A DNA stretch of 64,000 nt, taken from contig NZ_LR134439.1 of NCBI RefSeq assembly GCF_900637845.1, positions 558,001-622,000 on the forward strand. Direction: 5' to 3'. The first letter of the stretch is position 1. The number at the start of each line of letters is the position of its first letter. Both the position numbers and the translations under genes were made by a program. The notes below the pieces were generated by a model that worked only from the letters and a program-made list of their open reading frames with translations, was not told the origin of the DNA and did not search any database. This document shows, piece after piece, positions 42,719 to 51,337 of this stretch. This DNA is from Erysipelothrix rhusiopathiae. Lineage in GTDB: Bacteria; Bacillota_I; Bacilli_A; Erysipelotrichales; Erysipelotrichaceae.

Positions 42719-42875
42719 TCAATCACCTCATTACTGAACAATGTTCATTATACGCCTGTCGATAAATGGTGTCAACGAAATTGAATTCGAGAACAACCTG
42801 CGTTTTTCTAACACTATCTTATCATAAAGTTATTAACGATTAACATCTTCGTCAAAAAAACATCGATTTTCACAA

Positions 42876-42883
42876 AACCGGTT
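42876..42883. promoter_or_regulatory. Upstream LacI-type operator of the PL8 gene
   Basis: AACCGGTT within AAAACCGGTTC, 67 bp (centre to centre) upstream of the operator at 42941, a spacing near six helical turns. Confidence 0.5.
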
Positions 42884-42904
42884 CACCTATTTTTTAAAAA
42901 GGTG

Positions 42905-42933
42905 TTGACACAATGTAACCGTTAACATATAAT
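42905..42933 (+). promoter_or_regulatory. Consensus sigma-A promoter of the PL8 lyase gene
   Basis: TTGACA (42905-42910), 17-bp spacer, TATAAT (42928-42933): exact consensus, with a perfect cre inside the spacer and an operator just downstream. Confidence 0.88.
42914..42927 (+). promoter_or_regulatory. Perfect cre site in the PL8 promoter spacer
   Basis: TGTAACCGTTAACA matches all 14 positions of TGWAANCGNTNWCA and lies between -35 and -10, so CcpA binding would block the promoter directly. Confidence 0.8.
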
Positions 42934-42940
42934 TCGTTTG

Positions 42941-42952
42941 TAAACCGGTTTA
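42941..42952. promoter_or_regulatory. Perfect LacI-type operator downstream of the PL8 promoter
   Basis: TAAACCGGTTTA is a perfect 12-bp palindrome 8 bp after the -10 box, of the same type as the operators at 30945, 31104 and 36495. Confidence 0.8.
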
Positions 42953-42984
42953 GGACTAATCTTTAAATTTGAATGGAGACGAAA

Positions 42985-45900
42985 ATGAAGAAACATATTA
43001 GAAAAGTGTTCACATTTTTAATGACGCTTGCAGTGTCATTATCGATGGTAGGGGTTCGTAGCGTTACAGCGGATCATAACGATATTGACAAAATAAACAG
43101 CAATTATCGTGAATATTTATTAGGAAATGAAACAATCAACAACGATGCAGTGAATCAAAAGAAAATTACCGCAATCTATACCAACGGAAAAAAAGCAATG
43201 GAATCCATCGTTGGTCATGATGATGAATACATTACAGGTTTAGTATTACGTGGTGGTGGTAAAACCGATCACGACTTGTCCACAAACCTACAAAAATCAT
43301 ATCAACAACTTAATGCGATTGCCTTGGCTTACTCGATGCCAGGTAATGAAAACCCCCTTTATCAATCCCCTGAAGCGTTAAAGGCAGTTTTAGATGGTAT
43401 TAAGTGGTTGGGTGATAACTACTTTAATAAAATGGATACAGGTTACTATGGAAACTGGTACAGTTGGGAAATTGGTGTACCTCAAAGCTTATCAAACATC
43501 ATGTTCCTACTTGGTGATGAAATCGAAGCTGCACTTCCAGGATTTATCAAAGAATCCGTAATCGCGATGGATTCCTATATCCGTGGTGATGCGAAACCGG
43601 GTGACCCAACAATTGGTGATGTAAACCTTGATGCACGCCAACACACAGGTGCAAACCTTACAGATATTACATTTAACCGCATTCTTCAAGGTGCTGTGCT
43701 CAAGGATGAAGCACGCATTAGTAAAGCCGTAGAAAATTCAATGACCGTATTTAGTACGATTGACCCAAGTAACCTCCAACATGGTGTTACGGATGGTTTT
43801 TATGAAGATGGATCCTTTGTACAACACTCAACGGTTGCTTATACGGGATCATATGGAAAAGTATTACTCGGTCGTATTGCGCAACTTGTAACCGTATTAG
43901 ATGGTACAAAATGGCAAAATGATACCTTATTGGATACAGTTCAAGAATGGATTTACCGTGGTTTTGCGCCTGTAATGTATGAAGGATACATGATGGAAAT
44001 TGTGAAGGGACGTGCTGTATCTCGAACTGGATCCGGTTATGGAGATGCATCAAGTGTTATTGAAGCCTTTGTACAACTATCCCAAAGCCTTCCTCAAGCA
44101 GAACAACTGAAACTTCAAAGCTATATCAAATATTTAATTGAAAACATTCGCTCAACCATTAATCCCGCAACCTTTGTTTCAATTCAAAATATTGCAGCTT
44201 ATGAAGCGATTGTTAAGAATTCAGAAATCAAAGCATTAAACCCATTAGAAACAAATGATCATTACGCATTTAACTTAATGGATAAAGCAATCCATACACG
44301 TGAAGGCTTTGCATTTGCGCTTTCAAGAAGTTCAAATCGTATCTCTAAATATGAATACATGAGTGGAGAAAACCTTCGTTCATGGTTCCAAGGTGATGGT
44401 GCATATTACCTTTACCAAAGTGGAAACGATCAAACAAGCATGCATGGTATTAACTTCTATGCAACCGTTGATCAACATAAACTTCCTGGAATCACAACAG
44501 TTAATGAAGTACGCCAAACAATTCCAGAACTTTACGGAAAAGATTTCTATGATCGTGCTGAAGGATTTGAAGCAGGATCCATTACACAAAATAAATACGT
44601 GTACTTCCCATTGGGTACTAACGACTACTCGGGTGATGTGAAGATGGGAATCTACGGTGCATCCGCAATGCAATTGGGTGATGATGAAGCTTACGCGGAT
44701 GCGCAAGCAGGACTTCTTCCTGAAGATTTCAAAGTTTATAAAAACGCAGAAGCGAATAAATCATGGTTTATGTTTGATGATGAAATTGTTGCTTTAGGAT
44801 CAAACATTCATGATGAAAAACAACGTGACTTAACAACAACCGTTGAAAACCGTATGTTTGAAACTACGGATACAATTAACCTTAAAGGTGAAAACCAAGA
44901 AGGGGTAAAAGATCTTGAAAACGGTGTTCAAAAAGGACTTAAATGGCTCGCAATGGGTACAGATGGTGTTAATAAAGACACAGGTTATGTATTCTTTGGA
45001 AACCAAGATGTGAATGTAAATACATCAAGCAATACACAAAAATACTCATATGTTCGTAATAAAACAGTGGGTGGTGCCGATAAAGAAGTGACACGTCAAT
45101 TCGCAACGGTAACGTATGAACATGATGGTAAAGAAACAAGCCAATATGCTTATGCGATCATACCAAATGCAAGTGCTGATGAAACAGAAGCATATGCGAA
45201 AGCAAATCCTATTGAGATTGTTGCGCAAGAAGATGGCGTTCATGCTGTTCGTCAAAAAGATCTTGGTATGACAGGTTATGCATTCTTTGATGAAGCAGAT
45301 CACACTGTGGAAGATTTAAGTACTAACAGTAAAATGATTGTGATGCGTAAGGGCTTAAACTTTGCAGTTCAAGATCCAACGCACAAACAAGCAACCGTTT
45401 CATTTACTTTAGATGGAACATTTGATGTGGTATCAGGTAATGGCGATGCTGTAATTGAAAACGGAAAAACACACATTACAGTGAATACCGAAAATAAAAA
45501 CGGTGTATCTCAACACCTACAACTTGAAGCTGTAACGGTTATAACACCTGAAAAACCAGAAGTAAAACCAGAAACACCAAAAACATTAACTCTTGTGGAT
45601 GATGCATCCAATGTGGTGATTACCTATACGGAAGGTGATCTCCCTGAAAATACAAGTTTAAGTGTTTCAATCAACAATAACCTCTCAGTTGACGGATTAA
45701 AAAATACAGTTGGCTATGACATCACACTCTTGAGTGATGGTCATGCGGTACAACCTAAAAATCCAGTCAATGTCTCAATTGAACCGAAAAAATCCTTAGA
45801 TCGTGGTAGCCTCCAGGTTTACCATGAAACAAAAGATGGATTCGAATCACTCGCATGGGTAGAAGATGGAACGCGTATTACCTTTGATACTGCTTCATTC

Positions 45901-46044
45901 TCACTCTTTGCCTTGGGTGAAAAAGACGTTAAGGTATTGCCATCAACCGGTGTTACACCGCAAAATGTCCTACCATTTGTGGGTGTACTTGTTGTTGTCG
46001 GAGGATGCTTTGTCCTTTACGGAAAACGTAAAAATAAAAAATAA
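42985..46044 (+). CDS. Cell-wall anchored polysaccharide lyase family 8 (hyaluronate/chondroitin lyase type)
   Basis: 1019 residues from the ATG with GGAG six bases upstream; an ATG four codons earlier has no ribosome site. Signal peptide, then the PL8 alpha/alpha toroid with catalytic residues Asn224 (HTGANLTD), His281 and Tyr290 (DGSFVQHSTVAYTGSYG) and the Arg region EIVKGRAVSRTGSG. Beta-sandwich domains follow (about 400-840), a 100-residue domain near 860-980, and an LPSTG sortase motif with membrane helix and basic tail. PL8 enzymes cut hyaluronan or chondroitin by beta-elimination to 4,5-unsaturated products, which the GH88 hydrolase needs. Hyaluronan versus chondroitin cannot be decided by eye. 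Confidence 0.9.
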   Translation: MKKHIRKVFTFLMTLAVSLSMVGVRSVTADHNDIDKINSNYREYLLGNETINNDAVNQKKITAIYTNGKKAMESIVGHDDEYITGLVLRGGGKTDHDLSTNLQKSYQQLNAIALAYSMPGNENPLYQSPEALKAVLDGIKWLGDNYFNKMDTGYYGNWYSWEIGVPQSLSNIMFLLGDEIEAALPGFIKESVIAMDSYIRGDAKPGDPTIGDVNLDARQHTGANLTDITFNRILQGAVLKDEARISKAVENSMTVFSTIDPSNLQHGVTDGFYEDGSFVQHSTVAYTGSYGKVLLGRIAQLVTVLDGTKWQNDTLLDTVQEWIYRGFAPVMYEGYMMEIVKGRAVSRTGSGYGDASSVIEAFVQLSQSLPQAEQLKLQSYIKYLIENIRSTINPATFVSIQNIAAYEAIVKNSEIKALNPLETNDHYAFNLMDKAIHTREGFAFALSRSSNRISKYEYMSGENLRSWFQGDGAYYLYQSGNDQTSMHGINFYATVDQHKLPGITTVNEVRQTIPELYGKDFYDRAEGFEAGSITQNKYVYFPLGTNDYSGDVKMGIYGASAMQLGDDEAYADAQAGLLPEDFKVYKNAEANKSWFMFDDEIVALGSNIHDEKQRDLTTTVENRMFETTDTINLKGENQEGVKDLENGVQKGLKWLAMGTDGVNKDTGYVFFGNQDVNVNTSSNTQKYSYVRNKTVGGADKEVTRQFATVTYEHDGKETSQYAYAIIPNASADETEAYAKANPIEIVAQEDGVHAVRQKDLGMTGYAFFDEADHTVEDLSTNSKMIVMRKGLNFAVQDPTHKQATVSFTLDGTFDVVSGNGDAVIENGKTHITVNTENKNGVSQHLQLEAVTVITPEKPEVKPETPKTLTLVDDASNVVITYTEGDLPENTSLSVSINNNLSVDGLKNTVGYDITLLSDGHAVQPKNPVNVSIEPKKSLDRGSLQVYHETKDGFESLAWVEDGTRITFDTASFSLFALGEKDVKVLPSTGVTPQNVLPFVGVLVVVGGCFVLYGKRKNKK

Positions 46045-46050
46045 TATATA

Positions 46051-46074
46051 GAAAAAGCACATGTGTGCTTTTTC
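46051..46074 (+). terminator. Terminator after the PL8 gene
   Basis: Inverted repeat gaaaaagcaca / tgtgctttttc with a T-rich 3' arm, 6 bp after the stop. The AraC gene starts 20 bp later, so it may depend on read-through. Confidence 0.7.
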
Positions 46075-46093
46075 GTCTTATAGGAGGTAAGCA

Positions 46094-47281
46094 ATGTATC
46101 AAAAAACCACAGGACCGCAGTTTTTAAAATACGGTCATGCGACGGATAAAGTCAGTTTATATCCCATCATCTCAAAAATTTTAGCCAATAAAAAACCCAA
46201 CGCGCTCACTGCTGTTTCCGAAGCAACCTATATCCGAGTTGTGGAAGGGATCGCCGTTATCTTGGTAGAAGATGCAGATGGGAATCGCGAACGGTTTGTT
46301 ATTCATCGAACAGCAGTAATTCATCCTCATATTCGTTATGCACTGATGCCGATTACCCAAAGCGCTATGGTTGAAATATCCTATCAAACCGAGGGTCAGC
46401 CGACGATGATTGAAACCAATTTGGAATCCGAAATTGAATATGTATCCATTAAACCACAATTTAGTGTCAGTGAAATTTATTCCTATTATTATAATGTGAA
46501 GGGAAAAAATTATCACTTTGAAGGGGAAGCGCATAACTATTGGGAACTTACTTACGTGGACGCAGGGGTATTAACTACAGAAATTGAAGGGACCTCATTT
46601 ACCTTGGAAAATCAAGAAATGATTCTGTACTTCCCCGGTCAATTTCATACTCAGTCGGTGCTTGGTGAAAATGCATGTTCCTACTTAACGATTATGTTTG
46701 ATATGAACATGCTTCCACAATCCATTGAACACATTCAAAACCGTGTCATGAGTTGTGGGAATGAACTGTATACCTTAATGAATCATTTTATCCGACAATC
46801 AACGATTTTAGAGCAGGAACAAAGTCCTTTTGCGAAAGATTTGATGGTATCTTATCTCCAGGAAATTATGATTCTTCTGTTTCAATATGATGAACCGTCA
46901 AGCAGTCATAATACATCCAATCCCATTCAAGTTAATTTTGAGAATGAAATGATGGATGAAATTTACACGTATATCCAAGCAAATATTCATCGTCCTTTAT
47001 CGGTAGAAGATATTTGTAATCAATTTGCGATATCCCGATCTGCTTTACAATTATTGTTTAATAAATACTTTGATATGCCCCCCAAACAATATATTAATGA
47101 ACAGAAACTCGAACGGGCTAAGCACCTCATTCTTGAAGGAAAGTATCCTATTACAGATGTAGCTTTAAAACTTGGTTTTAGCTCGATTCATTATTTTTCA
47201 AGAAAGTTTAAACAACACTTTGGTTTTGCGCCAAGTGAGTACGCACAAAAAATTTATACACAAGAAAAAGGTCCTCGCTAA
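46094..47281 (+). CDS. AraC family transcriptional regulator with cupin-like sensor
   Basis: 395 residues. The C-terminal 100 residues hold two helix-turn-helix motifs (IYTYIQANIHRPLSVEDICNQFAISRSALQLLFNKYF and ITDVALKLGFSSIHYFSRKFKQHFGFAPSEYA), the standard AraC DNA-binding domain. Residues about 130-220 (FEGEAHNYWELTYVDAG, YFPGQFHTQ) look like an AraC-type cupin that binds a sugar; the first 120 residues resemble a further sensing region. It lies 49 bp after the PL8 gene in the same direction. A role as activator of polysaccharide genes is an inference from position. Confidence 0.85.
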   Translation: MYQKTTGPQFLKYGHATDKVSLYPIISKILANKKPNALTAVSEATYIRVVEGIAVILVEDADGNRERFVIHRTAVIHPHIRYALMPITQSAMVEISYQTEGQPTMIETNLESEIEYVSIKPQFSVSEIYSYYYNVKGKNYHFEGEAHNYWELTYVDAGVLTTEIEGTSFTLENQEMILYFPGQFHTQSVLGENACSYLTIMFDMNMLPQSIEHIQNRVMSCGNELYTLMNHFIRQSTILEQEQSPFAKDLMVSYLQEIMILLFQYDEPSSSHNTSNPIQVNFENEMMDEIYTYIQANIHRPLSVEDICNQFAISRSALQLLFNKYFDMPPKQYINEQKLERAKHLILEGKYPITDVALKLGFSSIHYFSRKFKQHFGFAPSEYAQKIYTQEKGPR

Positions 47282-47296
47282 TGCGGGGACCTTTTT
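47265..47296 (+). terminator. Terminator overlapping the AraC stop codon
   Basis: 14-bp stem with one G-U pair (47265-47278 with 47283-47296), loop TAAT, T-rich 3' arm. Its A/T flanks may serve the convergent IIA gene too. Confidence 0.8.
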
Positions 47297-47307
47297 GAAA
47301 TATTAAA

Positions 47308-47742
47308 TTAAATTCCGTCTGAGAAATCGTCAGAAGCTTCTTCAGCTTCAGGCATTTCAAAGAGTTCAACTTGTGAAGCACCTGTTTCAGCAAGTGATTT
47401 CGCAAAGTCATAAATTGCAGGTTCGCTTAGACGCATTAAACTTGCTTCAAGAAGCATTGGTAGGTTAGTTCCTGCAAGAACGTGTACATCAGTATGGTTC
47501 ATTGCGATCATAACGGATTCTTTAAAGGGTGTTCCACCTTTTAAATCTGTAAAGACAAGAACACCTTCGCCTGTATTTACTTCAGCAATCGCTTCTTTAA
47601 GATCGCTTGATAATTTTTCAGGACCTGATTCTTCTAAAAATAAAACACTTTTATATTGAGGTTGTGCACCTGCAATAAGTTCAACGGATGAAGACAAACC
47701 TTCAGCAAATCTTCCGTGACCTGTAACGATAATTCCGATCAT
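47308..47742 (-). CDS. PTS mannose/sorbose-family EIIA component (orphan)
   Basis: 144 residues with the phosphorylated His9 in VTGHGRFAEGL and the family segments LVFTDLKGGTPF and VLAGTNLPMLLEA. It accepts phosphate from HPr and passes it to IIB. It stands alone, next to the PL8/AraC genes, while the IIB-IIC-IID genes at 32353-34493 have no IIA. It is therefore the natural partner of that transporter. AAAGGAG precedes the ATG. No AAACCGGTTT site was seen upstream. Confidence 0.9.
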   Translation of the reverse strand: MIGIIVTGHGRFAEGLSSSVELIAGAQPQYKSVLFLEESGPEKLSSDLKEAIAEVNTGEGVLVFTDLKGGTPFKESVMIAMNHTDVHVLAGTNLPMLLEASLMRLSEPAIYDFAKSLAETGASQVELFEMPEAEEASDDFSDGI

Positions 47743-47880
47743 AGTATTAATCTCCTTTTAAAATATACTATTCTTGAAAAAGAATTTTATGTGAGGCCAA
47801 TCCCATAAAATGGAGCAACTTCTCAAGTTAACAATACAAATAGCATTATAAATTATTAACCGTCTAACTTCAAGTCTAAT

Positions 47881-47909
47881 TTGCAACTCTTAAGGTTCCA
47901 CGGTATACT
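47881..47909 (+). promoter_or_regulatory. Promoter of the phnA-like gene
   Basis: TTGCAA (47881-47886), 17-bp spacer, TATACT (47904-47909), 35 bp before the ATG. The rest of 47743-47944 shows nothing I can name. Confidence 0.65.
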
Positions 47910-47944
47910 CATGAATAGATAAGAAGAGATAAAGGAGCGATACA

Positions 47945-48274
47945 ATGACATTACCTAATTGTCCTCAGTGTACTTCAAAGTACACGTATGAAGATCGAGA
48001 TTTATTCGTATGTCCAGAATGTGGACATGAATGGAATGCCTTGAGCACTCAAGAAGCAATGCTTGTGGTTAAGGATGCACATGGAACGGTGCTTACAGAT
48101 GGTGATGATATCGTCATCACAAAAGACCTTAAAGTAAAAGGGGCATCCAGTGCTTTAAAACAAGGTACAAAGGTTAAAAATATTAAACTTGTGGAAGGGG
48201 ATCATAATATTGATTGTCGCATCGAAGGTTTTGGTGCCATGAGTTTAAAATCAGAATTTGTAAAGAAAGCTTAG
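47945..48274 (+). CDS. phnA: PhnA/YjdM family zinc-ribbon protein
   Basis: 109 residues. The N-terminal zinc ribbon has CPQC and CPECGHEW cysteine pairs; the C-terminal part ([46 protein letters not shown]) is the SH3-like PhnA domain. Despite the old name 'alkylphosphonate utilisation' most members have no proven phosphonate role, and no phosphonate genes are nearby. Confidence 0.88.
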   Translation: MTLPNCPQCTSKYTYEDRDLFVCPECGHEWNALSTQEAMLVVKDAHGTVLTDGDDIVITKDLKVKGASSALKQGTKVKNIKLVEGDHNIDCRIEGFGAMSLKSEFVKKA

Positions 48275-48287
48275 TCTTTCTTTTTTT
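48262..48287 (+). terminator. Terminator of the phnA-like gene
   Basis: 8-bp stem aaagaaag / ctttcttt, 6-nt loop, then T run. It overlaps the stop codon. Confidence 0.7.
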
Positions 48288-48298
48288 ATGAGATAAAA

Positions 48299-48318
48299 AA
48301 AGACCGTTTCCGGTCTTA
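48299..48318 (-). terminator. Terminator of nagB
   Basis: Stem aagaccg / cggtctt with a 4-nt loop. The A run at 48295-48300 becomes the U tract on the minus strand. Confidence 0.75.
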
Positions 48319-49038
48319 TTGATGTTTAGAAAGGTCTAATAAAGCTGCTGCAGCTTTATCAATAATTACGATGACATCATCGTGATTTTGAAGTGCACTT
48401 GCAGGACAGTCTTCTGTAGGTGTCCCTTCCATCATATTGTAAACAGCATCTTTTTTCGCATCACCGTATGCAAATAATACGATTTTGCGAGCTGACATGA
48501 TGGATTTAATACCCATTGAGTAAGCATAACGTGGTACATCATCACGAGTTTCAAAGAAACGTGCGTTTGCTTCAATTGTGGATTCTGTAAGTGAAACTTT
48601 TTGTGTTAATCCTTCAAATGATGCTCCCGGTTCATTAAAACCAATATGACCATTGATTCCAAGTCCTAAAATTTGAACATCAATTGGATTTGAAGCAATA
48701 ATATCATCGTAACGTTTACATTCTTTCTCTGCATCTTCTTCCAAACCATTTGGTAAATAGTTTACTTTGAATGGTTTTTTACTGAAGAAATGCTTGTTCA
48801 TGAAGTAGTGGTAACTTTGATCATGATCTGCGCCAATACCAATATATTCATCCAAGTTAATTGAGATAACATTTGAGAAATCTAAATCACTTGCAGTAAT
48901 TTTATCGTAGAATGAAATCGGTGTGCTCCCTGTAGCCAAACCGAATACATTTAATTTTCCTTCGTTTAAATCTTTACTAATGAGTTCGAAACCTAACGCT
49001 GCTCCTGCATCGCTATTTTCTACAACATATAATTTCAT
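48316..49038 (-). CDS. nagB: Glucosamine-6-phosphate deaminase
   Basis: 240 residues from the ATG behind AAGAGAGG; the longer frame to 49101 lacks a ribosome site. Family marks: GLATGSTP, the SINLDEYIGI catalytic Asp stretch, ILGLGINGHIGFNEPG with the active-site His/Asp, and the short C-terminus typical of Firmicute NagB. It converts GlcN-6-P to fructose-6-P and ammonia. It is divergent from nagA across a 155-bp region. Serves both the sialic acid route and the amino-sugar half of hyaluronan. Confidence 0.93.
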   Translation of the reverse strand: MKLYVVENSDAGAALGFELISKDLNEGKLNVFGLATGSTPISFYDKITASDLDFSNVISINLDEYIGIGADHDQSYHYFMNKHFFSKKPFKVNYLPNGLEEDAEKECKRYDDIIASNPIDVQILGLGINGHIGFNEPGASFEGLTQKVSLTESTIEANARFFETRDDVPRYAYSMGIKSIMSARKIVLFAYGDAKKDAVYNMMEGTPTEDCPASALQNHDDVIVIIDKAAAALLDLSKHQ

Positions 49039-49130
49039 ATTGAATAACCTCTCTTCTTTCTCCCATATATTATAAGGGTTCGAATCAATAAAGCAAACCA
49101 AAACAACAACAAAACTATTGTTTATTATAA

Positions 49131-49158
49131 TTGTGTTACGGATTAAGAGTGCTATAAT
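49131..49158 (+). promoter_or_regulatory. Promoter of nagA
   Basis: TTGTGT (49131-49136), 16-bp spacer, TATAAT (49153-49158), 35 bp upstream of the ATG. Confidence 0.55.
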
Positions 49159-49193
49159 TATAAGGTAAACAAAGGTTACAAGGAGGAATTACG

Positions 49194-50348
49194 ATGTTAA
49201 TTATAAACGGACGTATTTATTTAGAAGACCGCGTAATCGAAAACGGTTATGTGCTTACAGAAAATGAAACCATTAAGGCGCTTGGTTTAATGGAAAATGT
49301 TCCCGCTTATTCAGGTGAAATTGTGGATGCGAAGGGAATGAATGTTTTACCAGGATTCATTGATCAACACATTCATGGTGCCAATGGTGCTGATAATATG
49401 GATGGTACTGAAGAAGCAGTCGCAACCATTGCGCGTTTCTTACCGAAAGAAGGTACCACATCTTATTGTGCAACGACCATGACACAATCCGTTGAAGCTG
49501 TAGATAAAGCTTTAGGTGAGATTGTGAAGTATGCGAAAAACAATAATAAACCTGGGGAAGCAGAAATCGTAGGGATTCATTTAGAAGGACCCTTTATTTC
49601 CGCTAAACATATTGGAGCACAAAATCCAAAATATGTTTTAAAACCAACACTTGAAGCATTTGATCATTTCTGGGATGTCTCAGAAGGAATGATTAAGGTC
49701 ATTACTTATGCACCAGAAGAAGCAGAAATTGGATTTACCGATCACTTACGTTCGTTAAATGTTGTGCCTTCCGCAGGTCATACGGATGCATCGTGCCAAC
49801 AAATTGAAGATGAAATTGAGAATGGACTCTCAAACTTAACACACTTCCATAATGCGATGAAACCACATCATCACCGTGAACCGGGGGCCGTTACAGCTGG
49901 TTTTATGAATCCAACACTTAAAGCAGAAATGATCTGTGATGGTATTCATTTAAATCCGGATGTTGTGAAAGCGACATACCAAATTAAAGGTGCAGAGAAC
50001 TTTATCGCGATTACAGACTCAATGCGCGCGAAAGGACTTCCTGATGGTAATTATGACCTTGGTGGTCAAGAAGTTATTAAAAAAGGGAAAGAATGCCGTA
50101 TTGCGACAGGATCGCTTGCAGGTTCAGTAGCTGAAATGGATTTTGTAGTCCGTAACATCAAACACTTTACGGGTGCTCCAATGCATGATCTTGTGAAGAT
50201 GTCATCAGAAAATGCTGCGAAACACTTAGAAATCTTTGGACGCAAAGGAAGCATTGCGATCAATAAAGATGCAGATATCGTTATTTGTGATGATGATATT
50301 AATGTCCAAACAACAATCTGCCGTGGTGTTATCGGATATCAAAAATAA
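49194..50348 (+). CDS. nagA: N-acetylglucosamine-6-phosphate deacetylase
   Basis: 384 residues of the amidohydrolase superfamily. PGFIDQHIHGANGADNMDG holds the first metal-binding HxH, HLEGPFISAKHIGAQNP the conserved Glu, SAGHTDASCQQ and THFHNAMKPHHHREPG further metal and substrate residues, and AITDSMRAKG the catalytic Asp. It removes acetate from GlcNAc-6-P, giving GlcN-6-P for NagB. AAGGAGG precedes the ATG and a TTCG-loop terminator follows. Confidence 0.94.
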   Translation: MLIINGRIYLEDRVIENGYVLTENETIKALGLMENVPAYSGEIVDAKGMNVLPGFIDQHIHGANGADNMDGTEEAVATIARFLPKEGTTSYCATTMTQSVEAVDKALGEIVKYAKNNNKPGEAEIVGIHLEGPFISAKHIGAQNPKYVLKPTLEAFDHFWDVSEGMIKVITYAPEEAEIGFTDHLRSLNVVPSAGHTDASCQQIEDEIENGLSNLTHFHNAMKPHHHREPGAVTAGFMNPTLKAEMICDGIHLNPDVVKATYQIKGAENFIAITDSMRAKGLPDGNYDLGGQEVIKKGKECRIATGSLAGSVAEMDFVVRNIKHFTGAPMHDLVKMSSENAAKHLEIFGRKGSIAINKDADIVICDDDINVQTTICRGVIGYQK

Positions 50349-50353
50349 TCCCC

Positions 50354-50381
50354 AAAAGGATTCTTCGGAATCCTTTTTTTT
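50354..50381 (+). terminator. Terminator of nagA
   Basis: 10-bp perfect stem aaaaggattc / gaatcctttt closed by TTCG, then T run. Confidence 0.88.
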
Positions 50382-50408
50382 GTGGTATGAATGCGATAGA
50401 ATAGGAAT

Positions 50409-51245
50409 ATGAAGAAAAAATATCAAATAATCGTAGGAATCACACTTCTACTCATCACAGGATGCAAACCAACAAGTCCTGAAATAACACAACCTATTAT
50501 TCAAAATAACCTAACTGTTGAAGGTTTAGATCTCATTGATGATTATATGCGTGTTCTGAAGTTTTATGAACAACGTGATGTCCTTTCAACCCATCGTCTT
50601 GCTTATCTAGAATTAAAGGATGATTTAGGGAGCATTCAAACCATGGAGGCATTAAATCAGTTTGAAGAACGCATCAATGCTTTCGCTAAAGAACTGGATG
50701 ATATCTATCAAATGGAAGACGGTACACGTGTCTATCGGAAGGGAATTCTGGTGGTTGACCGTGGTCATTGTTTACCACCCAGTTATGAACCGGGTCCGCG
50801 TTATGAGGCTGAAAATCAATTTTTATACATGCAAGCCGCAGCACTGAAAGACGGTATTGTATTAAGAAAAATAAGTAGTTATCATTCGCATGAATTCCAA
50901 AACCAGTTGTATGAAGGCAACAAAGAACGGTATGGAATCGAACTTGCCCATCGTTATGGAGGGCAAGATGGTTGTTCTGAACATCGTAGTGGATATGGAT
51001 TTGATATCGGTGGTGATGATATTGAAACTTGGAATGAACTGGAGTTTGTTGAGACAAAAGCGTATCAATGGCTTCAAGACAACGCATATCAATTTGGTTT
51101 TATCCAACGATATCCTGAAGGCAAAGAAGAAGAGACCGGATATGCATTTCAACCATGGCATTATCGTTATGTTGGGGCACTTTCGGAAAAAATCATAAGC
51201 GCAGATAAAAGTCTCGATGCATACCTGAATCAATTGCCATTTTAA
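50409..51245 (+). CDS. VanY/LAS-type D,D-carboxypeptidase lipoprotein
   Basis: 278 residues. A signal peptide ends in the lipobox LITGC (Cys about 19), so it is membrane-anchored outside. The catalytic part (about 110-270) has ISSYHSHEFQ, the zinc motif SEHRSGYGFDIGG (S-x-H-x-x-G-x-x-x-D of LAS peptidases) and FQPWHYRYVG with the second zinc His. It should trim the terminal D-Ala of peptidoglycan stem peptides. The ribosome site is weak (AGGAA). Confidence 0.86.
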   Translation: MKKKYQIIVGITLLLITGCKPTSPEITQPIIQNNLTVEGLDLIDDYMRVLKFYEQRDVLSTHRLAYLELKDDLGSIQTMEALNQFEERINAFAKELDDIYQMEDGTRVYRKGILVVDRGHCLPPSYEPGPRYEAENQFLYMQAAALKDGIVLRKISSYHSHEFQNQLYEGNKERYGIELAHRYGGQDGCSEHRSGYGFDIGGDDIETWNELEFVETKAYQWLQDNAYQFGFIQRYPEGKEEETGYAFQPWHYRYVGALSEKIISADKSLDAYLNQLPF

Positions 51246-51337
51246 AATTGTACCCATGAATTCCTTTGATTCTTCATAATTAATGTGAATTTAAGGAAAC
51301 AAACATGATATATTTTATTAAAGGAGGTTTATTCTTT

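Noticed and set aside
46051-46074. The stem after the PL8 gene as an operator for the AraC regulator
   Set aside because: The T-rich 3' arm, the A-rich 5' arm and the position right after the stop fit a terminator better.
47743-47944. LacI-type operator in front of the lone PTS IIA gene
   Set aside because: No AAACCGGTTT-like palindrome could be found in this gap.
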